DNA from: Larkinella sp. C7
Lineage (GTDB): Bacteria > Bacteroidota > Bacteroidia > Cytophagales > Spirosomataceae
Direction: 5' to 3'
NCBI RefSeq assembly: GCF_006149005.1
Contig: NZ_VBSL01000001.1
Span: forward strand, 372,001-436,000
Length of the DNA stretch: 64,000 nucleotides
The notes under the pieces are model-generated. The model did not search any database. It worked only from the letters and a program-made list of their open reading frames with translations, and was not told the DNA's origin. Position 1 is the stretch's first letter. The number at the start of each line of letters is the position of its first letter. Of the stretch, positions 50,246 to 59,232 are shown piece by piece. The translations under genes and the position numbers were made by a program.

Positions 50246-52654
50246 GTGATCTGGAACTACTTCAAAATATCCTGGCGGACATTCTGGAAAAACCGCACCA
50301 TCAGCCTGGTCAATGTGTTGGGGCTGGCCATTGGCCTGGTCGTGACCTTGCTGATCGTGCTGTATGTTGCCCATGAGTACAGCTACGACCGGTTTCATGC
50401 CAATGGCCGCCGGATCGTAAAGGTGGAACTCCGGCACGAGGAGGGCGAGCGGTCGTATTCAGCCCCCACGATGTCATACCGGTTTGGCGAAACGGTCAAA
50501 GCAGCTTGCCCCGGTGTTGACGACTTTGCCCGTTTGACGGAAAAAGGCTTTAACAGCAAACTGATTCAGAGCGATGCAGACCACAAAGCCTTTGAATCGG
50601 ACTTCCGGTTTGCCGACCCCGGTATTCTGCGGTTGTTTTCTTTTCAACTCCTGACAGGTGATCCCAAAACCGTGTTGACCCGCCCGGCAACAGTGGTGCT
50701 GACCGAGCGCATGGCCCGCAAGTATTTCGGTGATGCGGACCCGCTGGGAAAAACGATCCTGTACGACAAAGTCCACCGGTTACAAGTGGTCGGTGTGGTA
50801 AAAAATCCGCCGTTCAACTCGTCCATCCAGTTTGATTTTCTGGGCGATATGACAACCCATCGCGCGATTGAACGGAACTGGCATGCCGGTTTTCTGGGCG
50901 AGAAGAAAGCCGACGAAATTCAGGAGAGCGTGGGAACCGGCGGAAGTTATGAAACGTATTTTCTGCTCAGTGCCCAAGCCATCACGCACGACATTGAACA
51001 GAAAATACCGTCGCTGCTGAGTAAAGAAGAAACGATTAAAGATGGAAGAGATCGTTACCGGCTCTATCCGCTTTTCGATTATCATTTTCGCTTCCAGAAC
51101 CTAACCTACAAACGGGTCGGGATCTTTTCAGTGGTCGGTGGGCTCATTCTGCTGCTGGCACTCATCAATTACGTGAGTCTGACCACGGCCCGTTCCACAA
51201 TTCGCGCGAAGGAAATATCGATTCGGAAGGTGGTGGGAGCCGCCCGCAAAGCACTCGTCGTTCAGTTTTACCTCGAATCAGCGCTGTATGTAACGCTGGC
51301 GTTCTGTTTTGCCATGCTGATTTTCACCGTATTGCAGCCCGTCTTTTGCAATACACTCCAAATTACCATCGATCCGAACTTTCTGACAAGCCCCTTCTTC
51401 CTGATTCCAACGGCTGGATTTTTTGTCCTGAGCATTTTGCTTTCGGGAAGTTACCCGGCTTTGCTGCTTTCCGGTTTTTCACCAATTCAGTCGTTGAAGG
51501 GCAAATTCAGCGCAGCGGGTAGTGCGCTCTGGATTCGGAAAGGGCTGACGGTTTTTCAGTTTACGGTTTCCATTGCGCTGATGATCGGTTCCATTCTGAT
51601 TAAAAACCAGTTGGATCTGTTCCTGCAGAAAGATCTCGGAATTGATCGCGAGCGGGTGGTGACGGTACATCTGGACCCGGAAGACGGCTTGGATAAATAC
51701 GGCAAAGCCATTCGGGCCGAGATCAATCAGTTGAAAGGCGTTGAATCGGTTGCGGCTTCAACCCTGCTGATGTATGGCCCCTTTTCAAGTAGCTGGCAGT
51801 TGAAACGAATGGATGGCAAAAAAAAAGTGATCGCTACCACGTACACGGTAGATGGCGAATTTATCGAAACCATGAACATCAAGTGGGCCATCGCTTCCCA
51901 AAAAGGACTTAACTGGGCGAACACTAACCAGATCGTCCTCAATGAAAGTGCAGCGAAACAACTGGGAGTCAACTCAAAAAACTACGAACAACGCCTTGAT
52001 TTAGGGCGGGGAATGACAAAAACCGTAGTGGGCGTTGTGAAGGATTTTAATTTCATGACGATGGCTTATGGCATTGCACCAATGGCTTTGTTTGTCGGGA
52101 GTGACACGACTTTCCGGGATTATTTGTACATAAAGCTGGCAAAAGGGGCACCCACTTCGGAGACGCTGGCGTCCATTCAGCAGGTGTATGATCGCTATAA
52201 AACGGCCAAACCGTTTGCGTATGCGTTTCTGGATCACACCTACCGCCAACTGTACGTCAATGAGCTGAGTATGGGCAAAATCATTCTGGCTCTCACCGGC
52301 TTTGCCATCCTGATTGCCTGCCTCGGTCTGTTCGGGCTGGCGACTTTTACAGCGGAACAACGGACCAAGGAAATCGGCGTTCGGAAGGTATTAGGAGCCA
52401 GTGTTACCAACATTGTCCGGTTGCTTTCTGTAGATTTTCTGAAACTGGTTCTGATTTCCATCGGAATAGCCACGCCCATTGCGGGCTATGTGATGAAAAA
52501 CTGGTTGCAGGATTTTGCGTACAAAGTGGAATTGTCGTGGTGGGTTTTCGCGCTGGCGGGGTCGCTGGCGGTTTTCATTGCCTTGCTAACGGTCGGTTTT
52601 CAAAGCATCCGGGCGGCTTTGATGAATCCGGTTACCTCACTGCGTTCGGAATGA
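50246..52654 (+). CDS. FtsX/MacB-type ABC permease, array member 7 of 9
   Basis: The 802-residue member starts at GTG (V read as M: IWNYFKISWRTFWKNRTIS), the only non-ATG start in the array. The first FtsX motif is AKEISIRKVVGAARKALVVQ near residue 320, the last RTKEIGVRKVLGASVTNIVRLL near 706. The coupling helix reads LLSVDFLKLV. The second core shows a reduced loop (ASTLLMYGPFSSSWQLKRMD). The leader ...TTAACTAAAAAGCTTGTGATC is almost identical to that of member 8, where the start is ATG, so the two may derive from a local duplication of the junction. Confidence 0.93.
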   Translation: MIWNYFKISWRTFWKNRTISLVNVLGLAIGLVVTLLIVLYVAHEYSYDRFHANGRRIVKVELRHEEGERSYSAPTMSYRFGETVKAACPGVDDFARLTEKGFNSKLIQSDADHKAFESDFRFADPGILRLFSFQLLTGDPKTVLTRPATVVLTERMARKYFGDADPLGKTILYDKVHRLQVVGVVKNPPFNSSIQFDFLGDMTTHRAIERNWHAGFLGEKKADEIQESVGTGGSYETYFLLSAQAITHDIEQKIPSLLSKEETIKDGRDRYRLYPLFDYHFRFQNLTYKRVGIFSVVGGLILLLALINYVSLTTARSTIRAKEISIRKVVGAARKALVVQFYLESALYVTLAFCFAMLIFTVLQPVFCNTLQITIDPNFLTSPFFLIPTAGFFVLSILLSGSYPALLLSGFSPIQSLKGKFSAAGSALWIRKGLTVFQFTVSIALMIGSILIKNQLDLFLQKDLGIDRERVVTVHLDPEDGLDKYGKAIRAEINQLKGVESVAASTLLMYGPFSSSWQLKRMDGKKKVIATTYTVDGEFIETMNIKWAIASQKGLNWANTNQIVLNESAAKQLGVNSKNYEQRLDLGRGMTKTVVGVVKDFNFMTMAYGIAPMALFVGSDTTFRDYLYIKLAKGAPTSETLASIQQVYDRYKTAKPFAYAFLDHTYRQLYVNELSMGKIILALTGFAILIACLGLFGLATFTAEQRTKEIGVRKVLGASVTNIVRLLSVDFLKLVLISIGIATPIAGYVMKNWLQDFAYKVELSWWVFALAGSLAVFIALLTVGFQSIRAALMNPVTSLRSE

Positions 52655-52655
52655 A

Positions 52656-52712
52656 GAGTTAAGGCCGTCCGACGCCCGTAGGGTTGCCAACGCTTTTTTA
52701 AATTCTTAACTC
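52656..52712. repeat. Short inverted repeat between permeases 7 and 8
   Basis: GAGTTAAG (52656-52663) and CTTAACTC (52705-52712) enclose 41 nt holding GTCCGACGCCCGTAGGGTTG and a T-run at 52694. The latter might permit partial termination. Confidence 0.6.
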
Positions 52713-52734
52713 ATCACTCTTAACTAAAAAGCTT

Positions 52735-55110
52735 ATGATCCGGAACTACGTCAAAACCGCTCTTCGCCAATTGCGATACAATCCGTTGTTCAGCTTCCTG
52801 AACATCCTCGGCTTAACCGTCGGACTGGCCGTCAGCACATTCATTGCCCTGTATGTCTGGCACGAATTCCATTACGACCGCCATCATCCGTTTGCCGAGC
52901 GGACGTATCGCCTGTTGGCGGTTGCCAACTACGGAGGTGATGATTTTATGATGGCCGGTTTGCACGAGTCGTTCGGTACGGCCATCAAACAACAGATTCC
53001 GGAAGCGGAAGAGGTGGTGCGGTTATCCGAAGGATTTGGCGATGTTGTGTTGCAATCGGATGAAAAACACCGGTTTAAAGAAGAAAAGATCGGCGTTGCC
53101 GACAGCCCGGCCTTGTCGGTTCTGGGCGTTCGCCTGCTCAGCGGGAATCCAAAAACCGCACTCAGCGAACCGGGGCGGATCGTGCTGACCCGCGCGATGG
53201 CGGAAAAATATTTCGGAAACCAGTATCCCATCGGACGTCCGTTGGTGTACGACAAACACTACACGCTCACCGTTTCGGGCGTGCTGGACGACCTGCCGAC
53301 CAACTCGGTGATCCAGTTCAACGCGCTGGTGTCGTTGAGTTCGATGCCGACGCTGGGAGCAACGGCGCAAAACGTTTATAAATCAGCCGGTTTTCTAACC
53401 CATTACCTGGTGCTGCGTCCGGGAGCCCAGGTAGCCCAGGTTGAAGCCAAGCTCAAAAAAGTAAAAGCCGGGATTCAGTTTGTGGGTATGAGTTCCAACT
53501 ACATTTTGGAAGCCATGCCCTCGCTGCACCTCGACAGCCGGATGGCGCCCAAAACCGGTCGACAGTCGCTTTACATTCTCCTGACCGTCGCCCTGGTCAT
53601 TCTGGCGTTGGCAGTCATCAATTACGTGAGCCTGACCACCGCCCGCGCCACCAAACGTGCCCGCGAAGTAGGGGTTCGGAAAGCCGTTGGCGGGCAACGC
53701 GGGGAACTGATCGGCCAGTTTTTTACGGAATCGTTCCTGACCACCACGCTGGCCTTTGCGCTGTCGCTCGGCATTTTGCAGGCGCTGTTTCCGTGGGCCA
53801 ATCAGGCGCTGGACCTGCACATGGACAACCGGGTCTTGCAACAGGGTTCCTACTGGATCTTGCTGCTGACCCTGTGGCTGGGCTGTTCGCTGCTGGCGGG
53901 TAGTTATCCGGCTCTGCTGTTGTCGCGGTTTCGGCCTCAGGAAGTGCTGAAAGGCACGATGAGTTCGGGGCGGAGCGGGGCCGCGGTTCGGCGGGTGTTC
54001 ACCACCGTGCAGTTTGCCACCTCGATTGGCCTGCTGATTTGCAGCATCGTGTTGTATACCCAAATGCGGTTTTTACGCACCAAAAACCTGGGCATCAACC
54101 GGTCGCAAGTTGTAGCGATGAAAGTCGATGCCGAAATGGCCGCCCAGTTCCCGGCCCTGCGCGACGCCGTCCGGCAATGGGCGGGTTCCGAAAACGTGGC
54201 GGTTTCCAACACGGCTTTGTTTACCGACAACATTTCTACCTGGTTTATGAAGACGGAAAAAACCAAAAAACAGGTGATGGTGAATGTGCTGTCGGTGGAC
54301 AAAACGTTCTTCAAAATGATGGGCATTCGCTGGTTGTATGCGCCCGTCGGCTGGGAACAAAAACCGGTGACAAACGAGCTGACGGTTTTCAACCAGACGC
54401 TGATGAAAGAAGCCGGGATCAAGGGCAATCCGCAGCAACAGACCCCGCCGTTTAAAGGGTCGAAAACCGCCGGTGTGTTCGCCGATTTCCACGTGCGGAG
54501 CCTGCACGGGCCGGTGTCGCCCATGCAACTGAGTGTCGTGAGTGATTCGGCCCGGGCGCTGGTTGCCAACGGCGGTTTTCTGCTGGTCCGGCTGAATCCC
54601 CACACGGACGTGGTAAAATCGCTGGACAAACTCAAAGCCCTTTACGACGCCAGCAAGCCCCTTGTGCCGTTCGATTATTATTTCCTCGACGACGCCTACG
54701 ACAGACTGTATGCCAAAGAACAGCAACTGATGCGCTTGTTCAACGGGTTTACGGGCCTGACGTTGCTGGTGGCCAGTCTGGGCTTGCTCGGCCTGATTAC
54801 CTTCTCGGTAGAAGCCCGTACCAAGGAGATCGGCATCCGGAAAGTGCTGGGAGCTTCCGTTTCCGGTATTGTCACACTACTGTCGAAAGACTTCCTGAAA
54901 CTCGTGCTGCTGTCGATGCTCATTGCATCGCCCGTTGCCTGGTATGCGATGGACAAATGGTTGCAGGATTTTGAATACAAAGTGGACATTCAATGGTGGA
55001 TGTTCGCGCTGGCGGGCGGTTCAGCCCTGGTCATTGCCGGCCTGACCGTCAGCTTTCAAAGCATTAAAGCCGCGCTGATGAATCCGGTTAACTCACTTCG
55101 TTCGGAATAA
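52735..55110 (+). CDS. FtsX/MacB-type ABC permease, array member 8 of 9
   Basis: The 791-residue member is the shortest, start MIRNYVKTALRQLRYNPLF. Its first FtsX motif AREVGVRKAVGGQRGELIGQ lies near residue 308 and the last ARTKEIGIRKVLGASVSGIV near 695. The last FtsX segment LLVASLGLLGLITFSVEARTKE lacks the usual S-C-L-G-L-F. The second core is compact and lacks the FLKTxxLKLLAGRDF segment (VDKTFFKMMGIRWLYAPVG replaces it), so the periplasmic face has probably changed role. The leader is near-identical to that of member 7. Confidence 0.95.
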   Translation: MIRNYVKTALRQLRYNPLFSFLNILGLTVGLAVSTFIALYVWHEFHYDRHHPFAERTYRLLAVANYGGDDFMMAGLHESFGTAIKQQIPEAEEVVRLSEGFGDVVLQSDEKHRFKEEKIGVADSPALSVLGVRLLSGNPKTALSEPGRIVLTRAMAEKYFGNQYPIGRPLVYDKHYTLTVSGVLDDLPTNSVIQFNALVSLSSMPTLGATAQNVYKSAGFLTHYLVLRPGAQVAQVEAKLKKVKAGIQFVGMSSNYILEAMPSLHLDSRMAPKTGRQSLYILLTVALVILALAVINYVSLTTARATKRAREVGVRKAVGGQRGELIGQFFTESFLTTTLAFALSLGILQALFPWANQALDLHMDNRVLQQGSYWILLLTLWLGCSLLAGSYPALLLSRFRPQEVLKGTMSSGRSGAAVRRVFTTVQFATSIGLLICSIVLYTQMRFLRTKNLGINRSQVVAMKVDAEMAAQFPALRDAVRQWAGSENVAVSNTALFTDNISTWFMKTEKTKKQVMVNVLSVDKTFFKMMGIRWLYAPVGWEQKPVTNELTVFNQTLMKEAGIKGNPQQQTPPFKGSKTAGVFADFHVRSLHGPVSPMQLSVVSDSARALVANGGFLLVRLNPHTDVVKSLDKLKALYDASKPLVPFDYYFLDDAYDRLYAKEQQLMRLFNGFTGLTLLVASLGLLGLITFSVEARTKEIGIRKVLGASVSGIVTLLSKDFLKLVLLSMLIASPVAWYAMDKWLQDFEYKVDIQWWMFALAGGSALVIAGLTVSFQSIKAALMNPVNSLRSE

Positions 55111-55126
55111 CAAAGAGTTAAGAGTG

Positions 55127-55201
55127 AAGAGTTAAGAATTAAGAGTTGGCTGACGCACGTGTTTTCAGCTTGCGTCAGCCAACTCTTAATTCTTAACTCT
55201 T
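55127..55201. repeat. Perfect 31-bp hairpin between permeases 8 and 9
   Basis: Arms 55127-55157 (AAGAGTTAAGAATTAAGAGT, then TGGCTGACGCA) and 55171-55201 pair perfectly around a 13-nt loop. This is the longest perfect stem in the permease array; it reuses GAGTTAAGAATTAAG words and the TTGGCTGACGC word seen in the gap before member 6. Confidence 0.8.
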
Positions 55202-55230
55202 AATTCCTAACTCATAACTCTTCACTAAAA

Positions 55231-57690
55231 ATGCTACGTAACTACTTTAAAATCGCCTGGCGGACGTTGTGGAAAAACCGCTCGTACAGCCTGATCAACG
55301 TCCTCGGTTTGTCGTTGGGAATCACCTGCTGTCTCGTCATTTATGTGTTCATCCGGTATGAACTGAGCTTCGACCATTTCCATTCAAACGCCGATCGAAC
55401 CTACCGGATCGTGGAACACAACCGGAAAGCCGACGGGGTTCAATACTGGTCGAGCACCGCCTACCCCCTGGCCGAAGCCATTCGCCGGGAGATTCCGGGG
55501 GTGGGCGTGACGCAAACCGCCGGCCCCGATTCACGCATCATCAGTTCGACGGATGAACATGGAACGGTGTACCGGTTTGATGAAAAACGGGTGCTGTTTG
55601 CCGACGCAGAATACCTGAAAACGTTCGATTTTAAAGCGATTGCGCCGGACGGAATCTGGCTGGCGGGGAATGCAACGACGGCTTTTCAGCAACCCAACGC
55701 CGTGGTGCTGACCCAGAAAATGGCCGAACGGTATTTTGCCGGAGCCGCCCATCCCTACGAAAGGTTGCTTGGTAAAACGCTGACCATCAACAATTCAGAC
55801 CCGCTGGTGGTGTCGGGAATCATTCAGGACCCGCCCCGGAACACCAATCTTTTGTTTGATATCCTGATCAATTACCAGTTCTACAAAGCCAATAACCCGT
55901 ATTACGCTTCAAACTGGTCGGGCAACTACCAGGGTACCACCTACGTCACACTGCCGGTTGGTGCTGATCCGCAGGCGTTTGAGCGAAAACTGGTGGCCTT
56001 GCAGAAAAAATACATGAATGCCGAAGATATTCGCCGTAAAACCTACGTGCTGCAACCGCTGGCCGATGTGCATACCGAAACGCGTTATGGCGAGAATATT
56101 GGCAGTTACGTCATCAGCCGCACGGTTTTGGCCGGGCTGGCGAGTCTGGCGGTTTTTCTGATTCTGATCGGCGCTTTTAATTTCATCAACCTCAGCGTTG
56201 CACAGGCCATTCAACGGCGGAAGGAAGTGGGTGTCCGGAAGGTGGTGGGCAGTTCGCAGCGGCAATTGTTCGTTCAGTTCATTGGCGAAAGTCTGGTGAT
56301 CACGGTAATTGCGGGAGTCCTGTCGCTGGGTGCGCTGAACGGATTGCTGGCGGTGATCAATCAATCCATGACCCTCATCGAACTCGACCTGCACGCCGAT
56401 CACACAGTCTGGTGGTTTGGGGCGGGTCTGGTGGGAGTCGTTGCGGTTTTAGCGGGTGCCTATCCGGCGGTTGTGTTGTCGAGGTTCCAGCCCATCAAAG
56501 CCCTGAAAAATACGTTTTCGGCACCCCAAAAAGGGTTTTCGCTACGCCAGGGACTGATTGTTCTCCAGTTTTGCATTACCTACGGCTTGCTGGTTGGCAC
56601 GCTGGTGGTTTCGCGGCAGATGGCATTTTTCCAGCAAAAGGAATTGGGTTTTACGAAGGACGCGGTGATGACCATCAATAGTCCGCGCAACCAGCAGGAC
56701 AGCAAGCTGGCCGTATTTCGGGAACAGTTGCGCCAAAACCCGGCCGTCAAAAACGTGAGTTTTTCGTCGGGCGCCCCGCTGACCGAAAACCACTACGGAA
56801 CGGATTTCCGCCTGAAATCGGAGTCGGAGCAAATGAAACGGCAGGCCGAATTAAAAGTAGTGGATCTGAACTATCAATCTCTTTTTGACCTTCAGCTAGT
56901 CAGCGGCCGTTGGTTCACGCCCTCGAATATCGTACCCAATGGCCAGCCTTTTAACGGGTTTATCATCAACGAAACGTTGGTCAAGATGCTGGGACTCACA
57001 CCCGAGACCGCCATTGGTCAAACCGTTGTCATCAACGAAGGCGAAGCCCCGATTCTGGGTGTGGTAAAGAATTTTCACAACCGCTCGTTGCAAAATGCGA
57101 TCGAACCCTGTGTCATGACCTGCTGGAACAGCGGATTTTACGGACAGATTCACCTGCGACTCGCTCCGCACACCGGCCATGAACCGAACCTGCGCCAAGC
57201 TCTCCAGGCGATTGAACGAACCTGGAAACAGACTTTCCCGGACGATGTCTACCGGTACACGTTCCTCGACGAAGACCTGGCGAGAAATTACCTGATCGAG
57301 CAACTCGTATTCGACGCCTTCCGGATTTTTGCCGCCATCTCCATTTTCATTTCCTGCCTGGGTCTGTTTGGCCTGATTACGTTTGCCGCCAACCAGCGGA
57401 CGAAAGAAATTGGCGTTCGCAAGGTGCTGGGCGCGTCGGTGGGCAGCATCGTCGGGTTGTTATCGAAAGACTTCCTGAAACTGATTTTCGTCTCCATTCT
57501 GATTGCGACGCCCATCGCCTGGTACGGCATGAACCAGTGGTTGCAGGATTTTGCCTACAAAATCGATGTGGAATGGTGGATGTTCGCCCTCGCCGGTTTT
57601 GCCGCCGTCGTCATTGCCTTTGCCACGGTTTCATTTCAAAGCATCAAAGCCGCGTTGATGAATCCGGTGAAGAGTTTGCGGTCGGAATAA
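55231..57690 (+). CDS. FtsX/MacB-type ABC permease, array member 9 of 9
   Basis: The 819-residue member is the longest, start MLRNYFKIAWRTLWKNRSY. First FtsX motif RKEVGVRKVVGSSQRQLFVQ near residue 329, last RTKEIGVRKVLGASVGSIVGLL near 723. Extra length lies in the first core, including QTAGPDSRIISSTDEHGTVY and an FAGAAHPYERLLGKTLTINN insertion. The first FtsX helix reads LIGAFNFINLSVAQAIQRRK rather than the usual INLSTARxxxR. It ends canonically in ALMNPVKSLRSE, after which the repeat block of the transposase begins, so the cluster ends here. Confidence 0.95.
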   Translation: MLRNYFKIAWRTLWKNRSYSLINVLGLSLGITCCLVIYVFIRYELSFDHFHSNADRTYRIVEHNRKADGVQYWSSTAYPLAEAIRREIPGVGVTQTAGPDSRIISSTDEHGTVYRFDEKRVLFADAEYLKTFDFKAIAPDGIWLAGNATTAFQQPNAVVLTQKMAERYFAGAAHPYERLLGKTLTINNSDPLVVSGIIQDPPRNTNLLFDILINYQFYKANNPYYASNWSGNYQGTTYVTLPVGADPQAFERKLVALQKKYMNAEDIRRKTYVLQPLADVHTETRYGENIGSYVISRTVLAGLASLAVFLILIGAFNFINLSVAQAIQRRKEVGVRKVVGSSQRQLFVQFIGESLVITVIAGVLSLGALNGLLAVINQSMTLIELDLHADHTVWWFGAGLVGVVAVLAGAYPAVVLSRFQPIKALKNTFSAPQKGFSLRQGLIVLQFCITYGLLVGTLVVSRQMAFFQQKELGFTKDAVMTINSPRNQQDSKLAVFREQLRQNPAVKNVSFSSGAPLTENHYGTDFRLKSESEQMKRQAELKVVDLNYQSLFDLQLVSGRWFTPSNIVPNGQPFNGFIINETLVKMLGLTPETAIGQTVVINEGEAPILGVVKNFHNRSLQNAIEPCVMTCWNSGFYGQIHLRLAPHTGHEPNLRQALQAIERTWKQTFPDDVYRYTFLDEDLARNYLIEQLVFDAFRIFAAISIFISCLGLFGLITFAANQRTKEIGVRKVLGASVGSIVGLLSKDFLKLIFVSILIATPIAWYGMNQWLQDFAYKIDVEWWMFALAGFAAVVIAFATVSFQSIKAALMNPVKSLRSE

Positions 57691-57719
57691 AACCAGAGGC
57701 TAATCATTCCGACGGTTCC

Positions 57720-57962
57720 AACAAAATGGAGCATCCCTACGGGATTGGTTTGATCCAATTCGTGGATCGATCCCTACAATATGGGGCATCCCTACGGGAT
57801 TGGTTGGTTTGTCTTCGAGAACCAGATTGCGCCATCCGTCCCGTAGGGATGCCCCATATTGTAGAAAACATGCCCACATTCATGGGGATGAATCCCGTAG
57901 GGATGGACCATTTTGTAGAACCACATCACAAAACATCAAACCAATCCCGTAGGGATGGGCCC
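57720..57962. repeat. Left block of REP-like elements, five copies
   Basis: Copies of a ~30-bp element with core ATCCCGTAGGGATG and, where complete, CCATTTTGTAGAA occur at about 57720, 57772 (both in inverted orientation), 57838, 57891 and 57945 (direct, the last truncated at GGGCCC). Core ATCCC-GTA-GGGAT can form a 5-bp stem with a 3-nt loop. The block lies between the last permease and the transposase 3' end and contains no ORF. Confidence 0.85.
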
Positions 57963-58424
57963 TTAGACCGGCTCTTTAAAAATATACCGTACATCATACG
58001 GCACTTCAAATTTTTTCAAAAATTTCAAATATTCTTCCTGAAACGTCTGGCTTCGATGGTGTTCCGCCTGATTTTGAATGTAGCGGAACACCCCTTCCAC
58101 CTGCGAGCGGCTGTAGGAAAAGACGCCATAACCTTCCTGCCATTCGAAACGGGACGGAGTGAGTCGATGGTCATTGACCCATTTTGAAGACCCGGCTTTG
58201 ACGGTTTGCATCACCTCCGAAATCGCGCGGCTGGGGTTCAGACTGATAAAACAATGCACATGGTCATGAACGCCATTGACAATGAGCGTTTTGCAGGTAG
58301 TTTCATTGATCAGATTGCCAATGACACCAAATAAATCGGTTTGCCAATCTTTGTGAATCAGAGCGGCCCGGTATTTCACTGAAAAAACGGTTTGGATATA
58401 GACTTGATGATACGTGTTTGCCAT
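57963..58424 (-). CDS. IS200/IS605-type tyrosine (Y1/HUH) transposase, REP-associated-like
   Basis: The 153-residue protein starts MANTYHQVYIQTVFSVKYRA. The HUH motif is VHDHVHCFISL near residue 52, and the catalytic Tyr is in FRYIQNQAEHH near residue 120, with the following QTFQEEYLKFLKKFEVPYD tail typical of this transposase group in Bacteroidota. Y1 enzymes cut and join single-stranded DNA at hairpin-flanked ends. The frame is open to 58487, but ATG 58424 is the conserved start and the extra codons overlap a repeat copy. There is no TnpB/IscB partner. The gene is flanked on both sides by many copies of the hairpin-containing element. Confidence 0.9.
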   Translation of the reverse strand: MANTYHQVYIQTVFSVKYRAALIHKDWQTDLFGVIGNLINETTCKTLIVNGVHDHVHCFISLNPSRAISEVMQTVKAGSSKWVNDHRLTPSRFEWQEGYGVFSYSRSQVEGVFRYIQNQAEHHRSQTFQEEYLKFLKKFEVPYDVRYIFKEPV

Positions 58425-58482
58425 ATTGGTCATTCCAATGGAATTATTTGGTGTTCCATTGAGACCGGTTGCGGCAAGATTG

Positions 58483-58712
58483 GTCATCCCTACGAGATTG
58501 TTTTTGGTTTTTCATGCGACACGGTTTCTACTACAAAATGGACCATCCCTACGGGATTCATCCTCCGTAGAATCGCACGTGTTTCTACAAAATGAACCAT
58601 CCCTACGGGATTCATTTCCGGATAAGCGCACGTGTTTCTACAAAATAGGCCATTCCTACGGGATTCATCTCCGGATAAGCACGCGATTTCTACAAAATGG
58701 GCCGTCTTAATG
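58483..58712. repeat. Right block of REP-like elements, inverted orientation
   Basis: Inverted copies (form TTCTACAAAATGGACCATCC, then CTACGGGATT) occur near 58483 (partial, CTACGAGATTG), 58531, 58583, 58635 and a degraded one near 58690. The spacers share TCCGGATAAGC and CACGTG words, unlike those of the direct array. Confidence 0.85.
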
Positions 58713-58754
58713 GGACGGATGGCGTAACCGATTTCCTACATGAAATCCAAAAAC

Positions 58755-59178
58755 AATCCCGTAGGGATGAGCCATTTTGTAGAAACCGTATCGCGCGAAA
58801 AACCAAAAACAATCCCGTAGGGATGGCCCATTTTGTAGAAAACATGCCCACCAGAAAACCATCAAATCCCGTAGGGATGCCCCATTTTGTAGAAACCGTA
58901 TCGCGCGAAAAACCAAAAACAATCCCGTAGGGATGGCCCATTTTGTAGAAACCGTATCGCGCGAAAAACCAAAACAATCCCGTAGGGATGGCCCATTTTG
59001 TAGAAAACATGCCCACCAGAAAACCATCCAATCCCGTAGGGATGCCCCATTTTGTAGAAACCGTGCCCACCAGAAAACCAAAAACAATCCCGTAGGGATG
59101 GGCCATTTTGTAGAAACCGTATCGCGCGAAAAACCAAAAACAATCCCGTAGGGATGGCTCATATAGCGATTTCTACAA
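58755..59178. repeat. Direct tandem array of eight REP-like elements with 54-56 bp period
   Basis: Copies of AATCCCGTAGGGATG-NN-CCATTTTGTAGAAA begin at 58755, 58811, 58865, 58921, 58976, 59030, 59086 and 59142. Spacings are 56, 54, 56, 55, 54, 56 and 56 bp. The ~24-bp spacers fall into two classes, CCGTATCGCGCGAAAAACCA and ACATGCCCACCAGAAAACCA; one (59062-59085) is a hybrid of both. Not CRISPR, because the spacers recur. Frames translated across the array are not genes. Confidence 0.9.
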
Positions 59179-59232
59179 GGTAGTCCATTCAGCCGTGATT
59201 GTTCTTGGAACGCCCCTGCAACCACTCTTCCG

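Noticed and set aside
35273-57690. Nine permeases as an assembly duplication artefact
   Set aside because: The genes differ in length, motif variants and periplasmic sequence; they are diverged paralogues, not copies.
58755-59178. CRISPR array
   Set aside because: Repeats are regular, but the ~24-bp spacers fall into only two recurrent classes, copies occur in both orientations outside the array, and no cas genes are present.
58690-59225. Minus-strand protein genes with repeated NGPSLRDCFW-like motifs
   Set aside because: They are translations of the REP-like array (period ~55 bp), appear in several frames and have no start context or family.
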